Below are positions 46,822 to 56,950 of a stretch of 64,000 bases of DNA, piece by piece (the stretch's first letter is position 1; each line of letters starts with the position of its first letter). The notes beneath the pieces are model-generated. The model made no database searches, was not told the DNA's origin, and saw nothing but the letters and a program-made list of their open reading frames with translations. The translations under genes were made by a program, and so were the position numbers. Source of the DNA: Desulfobulbaceae bacterium DB1 (GTDB lineage: Bacteria; Desulfobacterota; Desulfobulbia; Desulfobulbales; SURF-16); NCBI GenBank assembly GCA_001914235.1, contig MQUF01000015.1, forward strand, positions 1 to 64,000. Direction: 5' to 3'.

Positions 46822-47625
46822 ATGGGAAAACCATCCCTCCCGATCGCCGCTTTCCTGTTCTGTCTTTTGCTGCTGACAATGGCGGGATGTGCCCGTTTAC
46901 CTGCGACAGTGAGTATTCCGGCCAAGGAAAAGGTGGAGGTCATTGCCGCATTCCAGGATATGGTCGCCCGGCAGATGGATTGTCCCTGTTGCATTGATGC
47001 CGAGGCAACCGTTTCTTTTTCTTCTATCTGGCAGAAAGGGTCGCTGAACGGATTTCTCCAGGCCATGACCCCTTCCTATCTGAAGTTTGTCGGTATAAAT
47101 CCTTTTGGTCAGCCGTTGGCGATATTTGTCACCGATGGTGAATTTTTCCGCTATGTGGCGGTGCCGGCGACCAAGGAGTATTCCGGCAGTGTGGCGGGAA
47201 CCACCTACGCCAGGTACGCGCCGGCGGGATTTTTGCCTGAGCACGGATTTTACTGGCTCATCGGCCGCCTTTATCCGGGCGAGATGAAAATTCTTGATGT
47301 GAGCCATGACGAAGAGGGAAACGGCTACTGGTTCACCCTCAATTACGGCAACGGAACAACCAGCCTGGTGCTTTTTGCCGCGCGACAGGGGGTTCTGCGC
47401 CGCCATATTGTTCTGGATGAAAACGGAAAACGTATTTTTAATGTTCTTTATGACGATTATTCGCCGGGCGCTTGCCCCATGCCCGGCAAAGTCACGGTAA
47501 CGTCTTTAGTGCACAACAGCAACATGGAGCTGCGCCTGAGCGGCTGGCTGCCTGATGCATCCTTTACCGGGGAGGACTTCCAGTATGAAGCACCCCCGTC
47601 TTTTGAAAGAGTTGTTGTCGAGTGA
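46822..47625 (+). CDS. DUF4292/LolB-like lipoprotein
   Basis: Lipoprotein of 267 residues with signal MGKPSLPIAAFLFCLLLL and lipobox MAGC (Cys23). The body has the beta-strand pattern of the LolB-like DUF4292 family (AEATVSFSSIWQKGSLNG, YLKFVGINPFGQPLAIFV, RHIVLDENGKRIF). It probably sits at the outer membrane; a role in lipoprotein handling is only a guess. It overlaps the radical SAM gene by four bases (GTGA). Confidence 0.7.
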   Translation: MGKPSLPIAAFLFCLLLLTMAGCARLPATVSIPAKEKVEVIAAFQDMVARQMDCPCCIDAEATVSFSSIWQKGSLNGFLQAMTPSYLKFVGINPFGQPLAIFVTDGEFFRYVAVPATKEYSGSVAGTTYARYAPAGFLPEHGFYWLIGRLYPGEMKILDVSHDEEGNGYWFTLNYGNGTTSLVLFAARQGVLRRHIVLDENGKRIFNVLYDDYSPGACPMPGKVTVTSLVHNSNMELRLSGWLPDASFTGEDFQYEAPPSFERVVVE

Positions 47626-50135
47626 AATCCGATCATTTTCTGCCGTTCGTCCGAAAGCCCGGGCGATACAGCGGCAACGAGTTCAATGTCATCCGAAAAG
47701 AGTGGGAAAACGCGGTCCTGCGTATTGTCCTGTCGTTTCCCGATCTCTATGAAATCGGCATGTCCCACCAGGGGCTGCAGATCCTTTATCATCTGGTCAA
47801 CAGCCGGGACGATTTGCTGGCCGAACGGGTCTATGCGCCGGATACCGATCTGGAGGCGCTGCTGCGTGAAAGCGGTGAACCGCTTTTTTCCCTGGAATCG
47901 CGGCGTCCGGTGGCTGATTTTGATATGCTGGGGATCACCCTGCCGTATGAGCTCTGCTATACCAATATTCTGACCATCCTTGACCGCAGCGGGCTGCCGT
48001 TGCTCGCCCGGCAGCGGGATGAGTCGCATCCCCTTGTCTTCGGCGGTGGTCCCTGCGCCTTCCATGCCGAGCCGGTGGCTGATTTTTTTGATGCCATTCT
48101 CCTGGGCGACGGAGAAGAAGCGATTCTCGAGATAGCCGACTGCCTGGCCCTGGCCAAAAAGCAAGGCTGGTCCCGCCCGCGGCTGCTGGCGCAATTGACG
48201 GAGATCCCCGGGGTCTACGTGCCCTCTCTTTTTCAGCCGCATTATGCTGAAAACGGCGATTTTGCCGGCATGACCCCTTTGCTGCAAGGGTATGAACGGG
48301 TGAAAAGACGGATTCTGCCGGACCTGGAAAGTTCAGGGTTTCATCCGCCCCTGGTGCCGCTTTTCAAGATTGTCCACGATCGATTGGGGATCGAGGTGGC
48401 GCGTGGGTGTACCCGCGGCTGTCGCTTCTGCCAGGCAGGTATTATTTACCGGCCGGTACGGGAGCGGAGCCGGGAAAACATCATGGCCCTTGCCCGGCAG
48501 GGCATCAAGTGTACCGGTTTTGAGGAACTGGCCCTTTTGTCGCTCAGCACCGGTGACTACTCCTGCATTGCCCCGCTGCTGGTCGAGCTGATGGACACCT
48601 TTGTGCCCAATAAGATTTCCGTTTCCATGCCGTCCATGCGAGTCGGCACCCTGACCCCGGAAATCATGGAGCAGATCAAGCGGGTGCGCAAAACCGGCTT
48701 TACCGTTGCGCCGGAAGCCGGGACGGAAAGGCTGCGCCGGGTCATCAACAAGGGCATTACCGAAGAGGATCTGCTGGCTACCTGTAAAGCGTCTTTTGAA
48801 CTGGGCTGGAAGCTGATCAAGTTTTATTTCATGTTCGGGCTGCCCACCGAAACCGAGGAAGACCGCTTGGCCATCATCGACCTTGCCCGGCGGGCCCTGG
48901 CCCAGAGCCGCGGCAGATCAACGAACATCACGGTCAGTGTTTCAACCTTTGTTCCCAAGCCCCATACCCCGTTTCAGTGGGAGGAGCAGATCAGTATCGA
49001 GCAGGGGTTTTCTCATATCGATACCCTGCGCAAGAATATGCGTGATCGGCGAATCCAGTTGCGCTGGGGTGACCCGCGTCAGAGTTTTCTTGAAGGGGTC
49101 ATGTCCCGCGGCGACCGGAGGCTTTCGGCGGTCATCATCGAAGCATGGAAGCGCGGGGCCAGGTTTGATGCCTGGTCCGACCACATGAGGCTCGATACCT
49201 GGCAAGAGGCGGCCGCGGAGATCGGCATTGATTTGAGCCGATACCTCAGGCGCCGGCTGCTCACCGAGCCGCTGCCCTGGGATCATCTCGATGTGGGGCT
49301 GGATCGCGGATTTTTCCGGGAGGAACTTGAAAAAGGGCTGGCCGAGGGATATACCCCGGATTGCCGTTATCATGGCTGCCAGAAATGCGGCCTTTGTGAC
49401 TTCAAGAGCATCAAGCCCATTGTCTGCTGCAAGCTGACAAAAAACGAAATGAAAGCCGCACCGCCTGTGCCGCCGAGTCCGCTTGAAAATCCGCCCCGAT
49501 TCATTTACCGCATCGATTATCAGCGCATTGACCGGGCCCGTTTTATCAGCCATCTCGAATTGCTCCAGCTTTTTTTCCGCACCTTTCGCCGGGCGGAGCT
49601 GCCGCTTAATTTTTCCCAGGGGTTCAACCCCACCCCCAGGGTTTCTTTCAGTCCCGCCCTGCCCCTCGGCACGGAAAGTCTGGCGGAATATCTTTTTGTC
49701 GAACTCCATCAGCCGATGACGGATCTGGACGACCTGCAAAAAGAATTGAACAGGCAGTTGCCGGGTGGTTTGCGCATAACCCGCATCACGGCGTGCCGGG
49801 AAAAATCCCTGCCGGACAGGGTCGAGACCCTGTACAGTATTGATATCGCGGGAACGAAAGAGCAGGCGCGGATAGATTCCTTCATGGCGAGCCCGGAATA
49901 TTTTATTGCCGTGAGCCGGAAGAAGGCAGACAGGAATATTGATGTCCGGCCGCAGATTTCATCCCTGCGGCTGGTTAACGGGGAACGGATCGAACTTGCC
50001 ATGATCAGTGAAACAGGCAAGGCGGGGCTGAAACCCCTGGAAATCGTCAGATCTGTTTTTTCCCTTACCGACAAGGACGTTCAGACGGCACGCGTGCTGA
50101 AGGTCAAGGAAAGAGAAGTTATAAATGGCAACTGA
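47622..50135 (+). CDS. B12-binding radical SAM protein fused to DUF2344
   Basis: Large protein (837 residues) of the TIGR03960 type. The N-terminal part is a B12-binding-like domain, followed by a radical SAM core with GCTRGCRFCQAG (Cys263, Cys267, Cys270) and GTERLRRVINKGIT. A Cys-rich stretch follows near 580-610 (CRYHGCQKCGLCDF). The C-terminal part (about 625-837) is the DUF2344/TIGR03936 domain (FSQGFNPTPRVSFSPALPLG). The two parts are separate genes in some bacteria. The conserved neighbour is ribonuclease G, whose start it overlaps. The reaction is unknown to me. Confidence 0.85.
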   Translation: MKSDHFLPFVRKPGRYSGNEFNVIRKEWENAVLRIVLSFPDLYEIGMSHQGLQILYHLVNSRDDLLAERVYAPDTDLEALLRESGEPLFSLESRRPVADFDMLGITLPYELCYTNILTILDRSGLPLLARQRDESHPLVFGGGPCAFHAEPVADFFDAILLGDGEEAILEIADCLALAKKQGWSRPRLLAQLTEIPGVYVPSLFQPHYAENGDFAGMTPLLQGYERVKRRILPDLESSGFHPPLVPLFKIVHDRLGIEVARGCTRGCRFCQAGIIYRPVRERSRENIMALARQGIKCTGFEELALLSLSTGDYSCIAPLLVELMDTFVPNKISVSMPSMRVGTLTPEIMEQIKRVRKTGFTVAPEAGTERLRRVINKGITEEDLLATCKASFELGWKLIKFYFMFGLPTETEEDRLAIIDLARRALAQSRGRSTNITVSVSTFVPKPHTPFQWEEQISIEQGFSHIDTLRKNMRDRRIQLRWGDPRQSFLEGVMSRGDRRLSAVIIEAWKRGARFDAWSDHMRLDTWQEAAAEIGIDLSRYLRRRLLTEPLPWDHLDVGLDRGFFREELEKGLAEGYTPDCRYHGCQKCGLCDFKSIKPIVCCKLTKNEMKAAPPVPPSPLENPPRFIYRIDYQRIDRARFISHLELLQLFFRTFRRAELPLNFSQGFNPTPRVSFSPALPLGTESLAEYLFVELHQPMTDLDDLQKELNRQLPGGLRITRITACREKSLPDRVETLYSIDIAGTKEQARIDSFMASPEYFIAVSRKKADRNIDVRPQISSLRLVNGERIELAMISETGKAGLKPLEIVRSVFSLTDKDVQTARVLKVKEREVINGN

Positions 50136-51654
50136 TTTGATCATAAACGCGACCTCTTTTGAGATCCGTATCGCCCTGGTCGAGCATGGCAATCTCGTGG
50201 AGTTCTATTTGGAGCGGCCCACCGAAAAAGGGATGGTGGGCAATATTTACAAGGGCAAGGTGGTGCGGGTGCTGCCCGGCATGCAGGCCGCTTTTGTCGA
50301 TATCGGCCTGGAGCGGACCGGCTTTCTCTACGTCGATGATATTCATGTCAGCCGGGCGGATTTTGAAAGGCGTTACCAGAATCCCGACGAAGAGGAATGC
50401 TGCTGTCACGAGGCGCCGGAATCACTGAGTAACCGGATCCCCGGGAAAAGCATCGATGACCTGCTGGTGGAAGGCCAGGAGCTCCTGGTGCAGATCTGCA
50501 AGGAGCCGATGGGCACCAAGGGCGCGCGACTGACCGGTCACATTACCCTGCCGTGCAGGAATCTGGTTTTCATGCCCATGACCGACCATATCGGTGTTTC
50601 CCGGAAAATCGAGGATGATGAAATCCGGGAAAAGCTGCGGCAGGACATCGAAAGGCTGCGACCGGCCAATACCGGCTTCATCGTCAGAACGGTGGCCGAA
50701 GGGGCGACCAGCGAAGAGCTTGAGGCGGATATGGAGTTTCTCCTCCACCTGTGGAGTGAGATCCTGGACCGGGCCGGCAAGGCGGCGTGCATGACCCTGG
50801 TTTATGAAGACCTCGACATTATCCTGCGGGTGGTGCGGGATATCTTTTCACCCACCATTGACCGGGTGGTGGTGGATGAGATGAAGACCTATCAGCGGGT
50901 GGTCAATTTTGTTGAAACCTTTGTCCCTCACCTGCGACCCAAGGTGCACTATTACGACGGCAAGGTGCCGATTTTCGAAACCTATGGCGTCGAAATGGAT
51001 ATCAATCGGGCCCTGGCCCGGAAAATCTGGCTGCGCTGCGGCGGCTACATCATCATCGAGGCCACCGAGGCGCTCACCGTCATTGATGTCAACACCGGTC
51101 GTTACGTCGGCAAGACCGATCTGGAGGAAACGATATTCAAAACCAACATGGAGGCGGTGAAGGAAATCGCCTACCAGCTCCGGTTGCGGAATATCGGCGG
51201 CATTATTATCATTGATTTCATTGATATGGAAAGCGAGGAGCACCGGGAAGAGGTGTTCCGGGTATTGCATGAGGCGGTTCGCGAGGACAAGAGTCGGATC
51301 AATATCCTCAAATTTTCCGAATTCGGCCTCATCCAGCTCACCCGGAAGCGAAACCGGGAAGACCTCACCCGGATCATGTGCGAGCCCTGCCCCTGCTGTA
51401 ACGGGTCCGGTATGCTCAAGTCGGCCAGAACGCTTTGCTATGAGATTTTCCGCAAGATAACCAGGGACGCGGCCCGAAGCGGCGGCTCCACCGTCACGGT
51501 GAACGTTCATCCCAAGGTGGCGGCCATGATGCTGAAAGACGAGGCGATGACCATCAAGAACATTGAGGATGAGATCAAGATGACCCTGGCCATTTTCCCC
51601 AATCGGGAACTGCATCCGGAACGATATGAGATCAGTTGGGATTCGGGGAAATAA
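50125..51654 (+). CDS. rng: ribonuclease G
   Basis: Endoribonuclease of the RNase E/G family that matures the 5' end of 16S rRNA and cuts mRNAs. The 509 residues have an S1-like start (GNIYKGKVVRVLPGMQAAFV), the catalytic Asp motifs IDVNTGRYVG and IIDFIDME, and the zinc-link cysteines in CEPCPCCNGSG. There is no long C-terminal degradosome tail, so it is RNase G rather than E. It overlaps the radical SAM gene by 11 bases. Confidence 0.94.
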   Translation: MATDLIINATSFEIRIALVEHGNLVEFYLERPTEKGMVGNIYKGKVVRVLPGMQAAFVDIGLERTGFLYVDDIHVSRADFERRYQNPDEEECCCHEAPESLSNRIPGKSIDDLLVEGQELLVQICKEPMGTKGARLTGHITLPCRNLVFMPMTDHIGVSRKIEDDEIREKLRQDIERLRPANTGFIVRTVAEGATSEELEADMEFLLHLWSEILDRAGKAACMTLVYEDLDIILRVVRDIFSPTIDRVVVDEMKTYQRVVNFVETFVPHLRPKVHYYDGKVPIFETYGVEMDINRALARKIWLRCGGYIIIEATEALTVIDVNTGRYVGKTDLEETIFKTNMEAVKEIAYQLRLRNIGGIIIIDFIDMESEEHREEVFRVLHEAVREDKSRINILKFSEFGLIQLTRKRNREDLTRIMCEPCPCCNGSGMLKSARTLCYEIFRKITRDAARSGGSTVTVNVHPKVAAMMLKDEAMTIKNIEDEIKMTLAIFPNRELHPERYEISWDSGK

Positions 51655-51989
51655 ATCTGGTGGAATCGTGAAAACGTAAAATATGGAACCCGCGCAGCAC
51701 ACGGCGATCGCTGACGATTTCTTGTATTACAGTCAGTGAGCCGGGTGTTCTCCGTGCGGGGGGAACGATGTAATGTGAAAACCGCGTCGGTGCTTCAACC
51801 GCCGGTGATCATCATCTGTGCCGCGTCGAAGCAAACATCCTCACGCGGCTTTATTTTCTTGCTGGAATTTCTTCTTGACGCCATGGGGAGTCCCGCCCCA
51901 TAATAGTGCTGAAAGTTTTGGAAAAAACGCCGGGCCGCATGGGCTGGAAAGTGTTTTTCGCGCAGTGCTTCACGGATGACGGAGGTGCG
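51655..51989 (+). other. intergenic gap before the hybrid kinase
   Basis: No gene supported. A short hairpin (atgggg-agtcccg-ccccat, near 51882-51900) lies close to the following gene. The kinase frame stays open to a GTG at 51906, but the better start is at 51990. I cannot identify a promoter with confidence. Confidence 0.5.
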
Positions 51990-54900
51990 ATGGCCGACAG
52001 GAAAAAATTTCGTGCAACAGCCCACGGCCTGGTGTTGACACTGGTCGCTGTTCTGTTCGTGCTCTTTTGGCGCGAAGCTTCCTGCGGCACGGTCGGTGAA
52101 CAGGACGTTTCACGACCGCCGATCAGTTCCGCTTCTGAAAAAGACTATCCCCCCTTTTGTTTTGTCGATGCCGATGGCGGGGTGAGCGGTTTTTCCGTTG
52201 AACTGCTGCGCGCCGCCCTTGGCGCCATGGAGCGGAAGGTGGACTTCCGCACCGGTTCCTGGCCGGAGGTGCGGGGCTGGCTGGAAAAAGGCGAGGTCGC
52301 AGCCCTTCCTCTCGTGGGGCGAACCCCGGAACGGGAATTGCTTTTTGATTTCACCTTCCCGTACATGACCCTGCATGGGGCCATTGTCGTGCGGAAAGAC
52401 ACGACCGATATTCATGATCTTCACGATTTACGCGGTCGCCGGGTTGCGGTCATGCAGGGTGACAACGCCGAGGAGTTCATGCGGCGTGAGGAGCGAGGAA
52501 TCACGCTCCATACAGTCCCGTCGTTTGATATTGCCTTGCGGGAGCTTTCCCAGGGCCGTCATGACGCAGTGGTAATTCAGCGGCTGGTGGCCCTGCGCCT
52601 CATTCAGGAAACCGGGCTTGCCGATCTGCGTATCGTCAACAAGCCCATAGAAGACTTCCGTCAGGATTTCTGTTTCGCGGTGCATGAAGGAGACAGGGAT
52701 ACCCTGGCCCTTTTAAACGAGGGGCTGGCCTTGGTCATGGCGGACGGCACCTATCGCAACCTCCACGCCAAGTGGTTTGCCCGCCTGGAGCTGCCCTCCA
52801 ATCGCCGCCTTGTCATCGGTGGCGATCAAAACTACCCTCCCTTTGAATTTCTTGACGAAAACGGCCGGCCGGCCGGTTACAATGTCGATCTGACCCGAGC
52901 AATCGCCCGGGAAACAGGGCTTGACATCGAAATCCGCCTCGGGCCGTGGACGGAAATCCGACAGGCCCTGGCTCGGGCCGAGATCGACGCCGTGCAAGGT
53001 ATGTTTTATTCATCCGAGCGGGACAAGACATTTGACTTCACCCCGCCGCATATGGTTAATCATTGCGTCAGCGTTGTTCGCACAGGGGCGATTCCGCCCG
53101 GCACTGTCGAGGAGCTGGCCGGGAAACGCATTGTCGTTGAACGGGGCGATATCATGCACGATTTCCTCCTGGAACAGGGACTTGGCGGTCAGGTCGCGGC
53201 GGCGGACACCCAGGAGGAGGCACTGCGGCAACTGGTCGCGGGCGAACATGACTGCGCCCTGGTTTCCCGGATTACCGCCCGCTACTGGATGACGCAACAC
53301 GGCTGGGACAATTTGCTTCTCGGTCGGCAGCCGTTTCTTTCCCCCGGCTATTGCTACGCCGTTCCGCACGGACATAAGGCTCTGCTGGCCCAGCTGGCCG
53401 AAGGCCTGAAGGTGCTGGATGAAACCGGTGAATACCGGCGCATCTACGAAAAATGGATGGGAATTTACGAGGAGCCGGTCCCCGGTTGGCGCGAAGTTCT
53501 TCGCCATGTTGCCATGGCGGCCGTCCCCCTGCTGGTGATCCTGCTTGCGGTTTTTCTCTGGTCGTGGTCATTGCGTCGGCAGGTGGCGCTGAAAACTCAA
53601 GAACTGCGGCACAGCACCGAGCTGCAGCGGGCCATGGTCGCCTGTTCGCCCGTGGCCCTCTACAGCGTTGATCCGGAAGGATGTGTCACCTCCTGGAATG
53701 CATCGGCGGAAAGGGTTTTCGGCTGGTCGGCTGATGAAATCATGGGCAAACCCCTGCCGATCGTGCCGGCGGAAAAAATGGAAGAGTTCGCCGGTCTGCG
53801 CGTTCTTGTCGGCGCGGGAGAGGGCTTTGCCGCCAGGGAAGTCGAGCGGCGGAAAAAGGACGGCAGCCTGTTTATCGGCAGTCTTTCGGCTGCCCCGATT
53901 CGTGATGCAAGAGGTATGATCATCGGTATCATGGGGGCCATGGAGGATATTTCCCAGCGCAAGGAAGACGAACGAAAGCTTGCCGAAAGTGAGAAAAGAT
54001 TCCGGCGCGCCATTGAGGAGGCGCCGTTTCCCATCATGATCCATGCCGATGACGGCGAGATACTGGTTCTCAGTCGGGTCTGGCTGGAGATCACGGGATA
54101 CGGCGGCGAAGAAATGGCCACCATTGCCGACTGGACTTCCCTGGCTTGCGGAGAAAGGAGCGAAGAAGTCCGGACGACGATTGCCCGGTCGTATTCCCTG
54201 ACTGATCGTACAGCAGAGGGAGAGTTTGAAGTCATCTGCAAGGACGGCTGCCGACGGATCTGGAGTTTCAGTTCAACGCCGCTGGGGCTGCTTGCCGACG
54301 GGCGGCGGGCCGTTATCAGCATGGCTGCGGATATCACCGCCATGAAACAGGCGCAGGAGCGCATCCAGCATTTGAACAATGTGTTGCGCGCGATTCGCGA
54401 TGTCAATCATTTGATCGTGCACGAACGAAATTCTCAAGCCATGATTCGGGAGTGTTGCTTCCTGCTGGTGAACAACCGCGGTTACTCCTCCGCCCTGATC
54501 GTGCTCACCGATGAAAACGAGCAACCCTTCTTCTGGGCCAAGGCCGGCATTGCCGCATTGTCGCCGGAGCTGGACAGCATGCTTGCCCAGGGACAACTTC
54601 CCCCCTGTTGCCGGTCTTTCCCGGGGGACAAGAATGTTGTAGTGATGTCCGACCGGCGGAATGAATGCGGGCAATGTCCTGTCGCCGAGGCCAAGAGCGG
54701 TGACACGCTCTCACTGTGCACTCGTCTCGTTCATAGAGACGAATCCTTCGGTTATCTGGCGGCCGACCTGGGGCATGACCTGAATGTCGACGAAGAAGAG
54801 CTGTCCCTCTTTGGTGAAATAGCCGGAGATCTTGCCTATGCCCTCAAATCACTGCAGATAGACGAGGCCCGGAAAAAGTCCGAAAGCAAAAGTATGGCCT

Positions 54901-56069
54901 TGGAGAAACAACTGGCCCAAGCCCAGAAGATGGAATCGGTCGGGCGACTGGCCGGGGGTGTGGCCCATGATTACAACAATATGCTCAGCGTCATAATCGG
55001 TTACGCGGGGCTTGTTTTGGAAAAAATGGAGGAAAAAGATGTTCTGCGCGCCGATATCAATGAAATTCTCGCGGCGGCAAAACGTTCAGCCGACATCACC
55101 CGGCAGTTACTGGCCTTTGCCCGGCAGCAGATCGTTGAGCCCAGAGTGCTTGATCTGAATGAGACCGTGGAAAGCATGCTGAAAATGCTGCACCGCCTTA
55201 TCGGTGAAGATCTTGAGCTGGTCTGGCATCCAGCCGCGACCCTGTGGCCGGTCAAAATTGACCCGACGCAGATCGATCAGATTATGGCCAATCTCTGCGT
55301 CAATGCCCGGGATGCTATCAACGACGTCGGAAAAATCACCATCGAAACGGATACCGTTGTCTTTGACGAATCATACTGTGCTGATCACGCAGGATTCATT
55401 CCGGGCGATTTTGTCTTGCTGGCGGTCAGCGATGACGGTTGCGGCATGGACAGAGAAACCATGGAGAAAATTTTTGAGCCGTTTTTTACGACTAAAAAGC
55501 TAGGACGCGGCACCGGACTTGGGTTGGCTACCGTTTACGGCATCGTCAAGCAAAACAAGGGATTTATCAACGTCTATAGTGAGCCGGGCAAGGGAACCAC
55601 GTTTAAAGTTTATCTGCCCAGGGAAGCGGAAGGCCGGGTAACGAAGGATCGTGCCGGGATCGTAGAGGAAATTCCGCAGGGACGTGGTGAAAACGTGCTG
55701 GTGGTTGAGGATGAATCCTTGATTCTGAAGCTGGCAGAGAGAATTCTCACGGGCCTCGGCTACCGGGTTTTTCTGGCGGAAACCCCGGCCGCAGCACTGC
55801 GGGTGGTCGCGGAGTGCGGTGAAAAAATTTCCCTGCTGATCACCGATGTCGTCATGCCCGGAATGAACGGCCGTGAATTAGCGGAACGGTTGCAGTCCCT
55901 GCATCCGGATATTAAGTGCCTCTTCATGTCAGGGTACACCGCCAATGTCATTGCCCATCGGGGGGTTCTGAAAGAGGGGGTTCATTTTATCCAGAAACCT
56001 TTTTCCCAAAAAGATATGGCTGTCAAAGTGCGAACTGTGCTGGACATGGAGCCTCATTCGGTATCCTGA
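51990..56069 (+). CDS. hybrid sensor histidine kinase, dual solute-binding type
   Basis: A 1359-residue membrane sensor. In order: a signal/anchor segment (about 15-30), two periplasmic SBP_bac_3 domains (about 43-270 and 270-495; [12 protein letters not shown] and [12 protein letters not shown]), a membrane helix (about 505-527) and two PAS domains (about 543-660 and 667-790). These are followed by a GAF-like domain with clustered Cys (about 800-960), HisKA with His993 in [11 protein letters not shown], HATPase ([15 protein letters not shown]) and a C-terminal receiver with Asp1286. ATG 51990 is chosen for ggagg four bases upstream. The architecture recalls EvgS/BvgS plus an NtrB-like kinase. 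The ligand is unknown and no partner regulator is adjacent. Confidence 0.88.
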   Translation: MADRKKFRATAHGLVLTLVAVLFVLFWREASCGTVGEQDVSRPPISSASEKDYPPFCFVDADGGVSGFSVELLRAALGAMERKVDFRTGSWPEVRGWLEKGEVAALPLVGRTPERELLFDFTFPYMTLHGAIVVRKDTTDIHDLHDLRGRRVAVMQGDNAEEFMRREERGITLHTVPSFDIALRELSQGRHDAVVIQRLVALRLIQETGLADLRIVNKPIEDFRQDFCFAVHEGDRDTLALLNEGLALVMADGTYRNLHAKWFARLELPSNRRLVIGGDQNYPPFEFLDENGRPAGYNVDLTRAIARETGLDIEIRLGPWTEIRQALARAEIDAVQGMFYSSERDKTFDFTPPHMVNHCVSVVRTGAIPPGTVEELAGKRIVVERGDIMHDFLLEQGLGGQVAAADTQEEALRQLVAGEHDCALVSRITARYWMTQHGWDNLLLGRQPFLSPGYCYAVPHGHKALLAQLAEGLKVLDETGEYRRIYEKWMGIYEEPVPGWREVLRHVAMAAVPLLVILLAVFLWSWSLRRQVALKTQELRHSTELQRAMVACSPVALYSVDPEGCVTSWNASAERVFGWSADEIMGKPLPIVPAEKMEEFAGLRVLVGAGEGFAAREVERRKKDGSLFIGSLSAAPIRDARGMIIGIMGAMEDISQRKEDERKLAESEKRFRRAIEEAPFPIMIHADDGEILVLSRVWLEITGYGGEEMATIADWTSLACGERSEEVRTTIARSYSLTDRTAEGEFEVICKDGCRRIWSFSSTPLGLLADGRRAVISMAADITAMKQAQERIQHLNNVLRAIRDVNHLIVHERNSQAMIRECCFLLVNNRGYSSALIVLTDENEQPFFWAKAGIAALSPELDSMLAQGQLPPCCRSFPGDKNVVVMSDRRNECGQCPVAEAKSGDTLSLCTRLVHRDESFGYLAADLGHDLNVDEEELSLFGEIAGDLAYALKSLQIDEARKKSESKSMALEKQLAQAQKMESVGRLAGGVAHDYNNMLSVIIGYAGLVLEKMEEKDVLRADINEILAAAKRSADITRQLLAFARQQIVEPRVLDLNETVESMLKMLHRLIGEDLELVWHPAATLWPVKIDPTQIDQIMANLCVNARDAINDVGKITIETDTVVFDESYCADHAGFIPGDFVLLAVSDDGCGMDRETMEKIFEPFFTTKKLGRGTGLGLATVYGIVKQNKGFINVYSEPGKGTTFKVYLPREAEGRVTKDRAGIVEEIPQGRGENVLVVEDESLILKLAERILTGLGYRVFLAETPAAALRVVAECGEKISLLITDVVMPGMNGRELAERLQSLHPDIKCLFMSGYTANVIAHRGVLKEGVHFIQKPFSQKDMAVKVRTVLDMEPHSVS

Positions 56070-56084
56070 CGAGTGGAGTGGTTG

Positions 56085-56284
56085 GAAAATCCCGGCGATG
56101 CCGGCAACCACCCCGCTTTCCCAGAAACGCAGTGCGAGAATGTCGTTGGTCTGAAAACCGAGAAATTTCAAGTTACCGATTTCTTGTTTCTCTTCCCGTG
56201 AAAGTCCTCATGTCTTATCCCATGTCAGTATCACAAAGGTCGCCAGGGCGGTCAGCAGGCAGATCGAACCTGCGTTGCCCAGTT
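56085..56284 (-). pseudogene. relic of an FtsX-like ABC permease
   Basis: On the minus strand the frame reads a membrane-helix end (LLTALATFVILTWDKT), then an in-frame TGA (56210-56208), then GLSREEKQEIGNLKFLGF and ILALRFWESGVVAGIAGIF. This is the well-conserved cytoplasmic loop and next helix of FtsX-type permeases (pattern WDK-x-SGLSxEExxEIGxLK), with the stop codon in place of the expected Ser. Homology ends after the helix, so the gene is both interrupted and cut short. It joins directly to the nosL fragment upstream. Confidence 0.65.
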
Positions 56285-56285
56285 C

Positions 56286-56385
56286 GGTGCTTGGCCGCAA
56301 ACATTCCGCAGATCGCGCAGCGTGCGTCGCTGTCGATACTGTCCGGCGGAGCGGCGTAAACCGGAGGAAAAATATTGACATCCAT
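56286..56385 (-). pseudogene. relic of a nosL-like gene
   Basis: Read on the minus strand, this stretch encodes IFPPVYAAPPDSIDSDA then RCAICGMFAAKH, which fits the end of a signal peptide and the CxxCGMxxAK motif of NosL-family copper-binding proteins. The signal peptide start and everything after the motif are missing. The frame then changes into the permease relic near 56285. It looks like a deletion that joined the start of nosL to the tail of a neighbouring permease gene. Confidence 0.55.
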
Positions 56386-56403
56386 ATCACAAGGTGGTAC
56401 CAA
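56375..56403 (+). promoter_or_regulatory. probable promoter of the Cys-rich HTH gene
   Basis: TTGACA (56375-56380), 17 bases, TACCAA (56398-56403). The spacer contains the first of two operator-like repeats, so a bound repressor would block RNA polymerase. The leader to the ATG at 56488 is about 75 bases. Confidence 0.5.
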
Positions 56404-56434
56404 TTGTTGGAAGTATTAGTATCACAATGTGGTA
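56385..56434. promoter_or_regulatory. pair of operator-like repeats
   Basis: Two 15-base sites, tatcacaaggtggta (56385-56399) and tatcacaatgtggta (56420-56434), differ at two positions. The second is almost a palindrome (TAtCACA-a-TGTGgTA). Their starts are 35 bases apart. They lie before the HTH gene, so self-regulation by its product is the simplest guess. Confidence 0.6.
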
Positions 56435-56487
56435 TTAGTGTCAAAGGGTTCGGTGAAATTTTAAAAATGACGTAGAGAAACAGATTC

Positions 56488-56883
56488 ATGAAACAAAATG
56501 AACTGGTCCGGATTCGCAACAAATTAGCAAAGACACAAAAGCAACTCGCTGCGATTCTTGGTGTTTCCGTTCGAGCAATTCGGAGTTATGAACAGGGGAC
56601 CCGCACTATTCCCGCCTATGTCGAGCGGCAGCTCTATTTTGTTTTAAGCCAGAAAAATGGAACCCTGACAACGGGAAAGCTCTGTTGGGATGTGAAAAAG
56701 TGTCCTCTGGAAAGAAGAAAAAGATGCCCGGCATGGGAGTTCAAATGTGGTGCGCTTTGCTGGTTTATCAACGGAACCGTTTGTGAATGCGCGACCCTGG
56801 AAAACTGGGACGACAAAATGGCGGTTTGCCGTAAATGCGAAGTCTTGCAATCGATTCTTAAGGAGCATGATCTTGACCAATGA
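56488..56883 (+). CDS. HTH regulator with Cys-rich C-terminal domain
   Basis: A 131-residue protein. Residues 1-56 form a Cro/XRE-type helix-turn-helix (AKTQKQLAAILGVSVRAIRSYEQG). Residues 66-117 hold nine Cys (66, 72, 80, 87, 91, 99, 101, 114, 117) in a pattern C-W-D-x3-C-P, R-C-P-A-W, C-W-F, C-x2-C that recalls the CW-type motifs common in Desulfobacterota. This could bind zinc or an Fe-S cluster and sense metal or redox state. No close functional match is known to me. Confidence 0.78.
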   Translation: MKQNELVRIRNKLAKTQKQLAAILGVSVRAIRSYEQGTRTIPAYVERQLYFVLSQKNGTLTTGKLCWDVKKCPLERRKRCPAWEFKCGALCWFINGTVCECATLENWDDKMAVCRKCEVLQSILKEHDLDQ

Positions 56884-56950
56884 GCGTTAACCGACCCCCT
56901 CATGACGGCATTTTGTGGAGCCGCTTACCAAAAAACATAGGGGGGAAACC

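Noticed and set aside
56078-56111. Nested stem gtggttg/caaccac with ccggc/gccgg after the hybrid kinase
   Set aside because: Bulged, with no T-run, and it overlaps the permease relic; not convincing as a terminator.
56208-56210. In-frame TGA as a selenocysteine codon
   Set aside because: The expected residue in the permease loop is Ser, the frame is truncated further on, and I see no clear SECIS hairpin; a nonsense mutation is simpler.
56229-56240. Third copy of the tatcacaaaggt operator-like motif
   Set aside because: It lies inside the permease relic and matches only the first half of the site, so it is probably chance.
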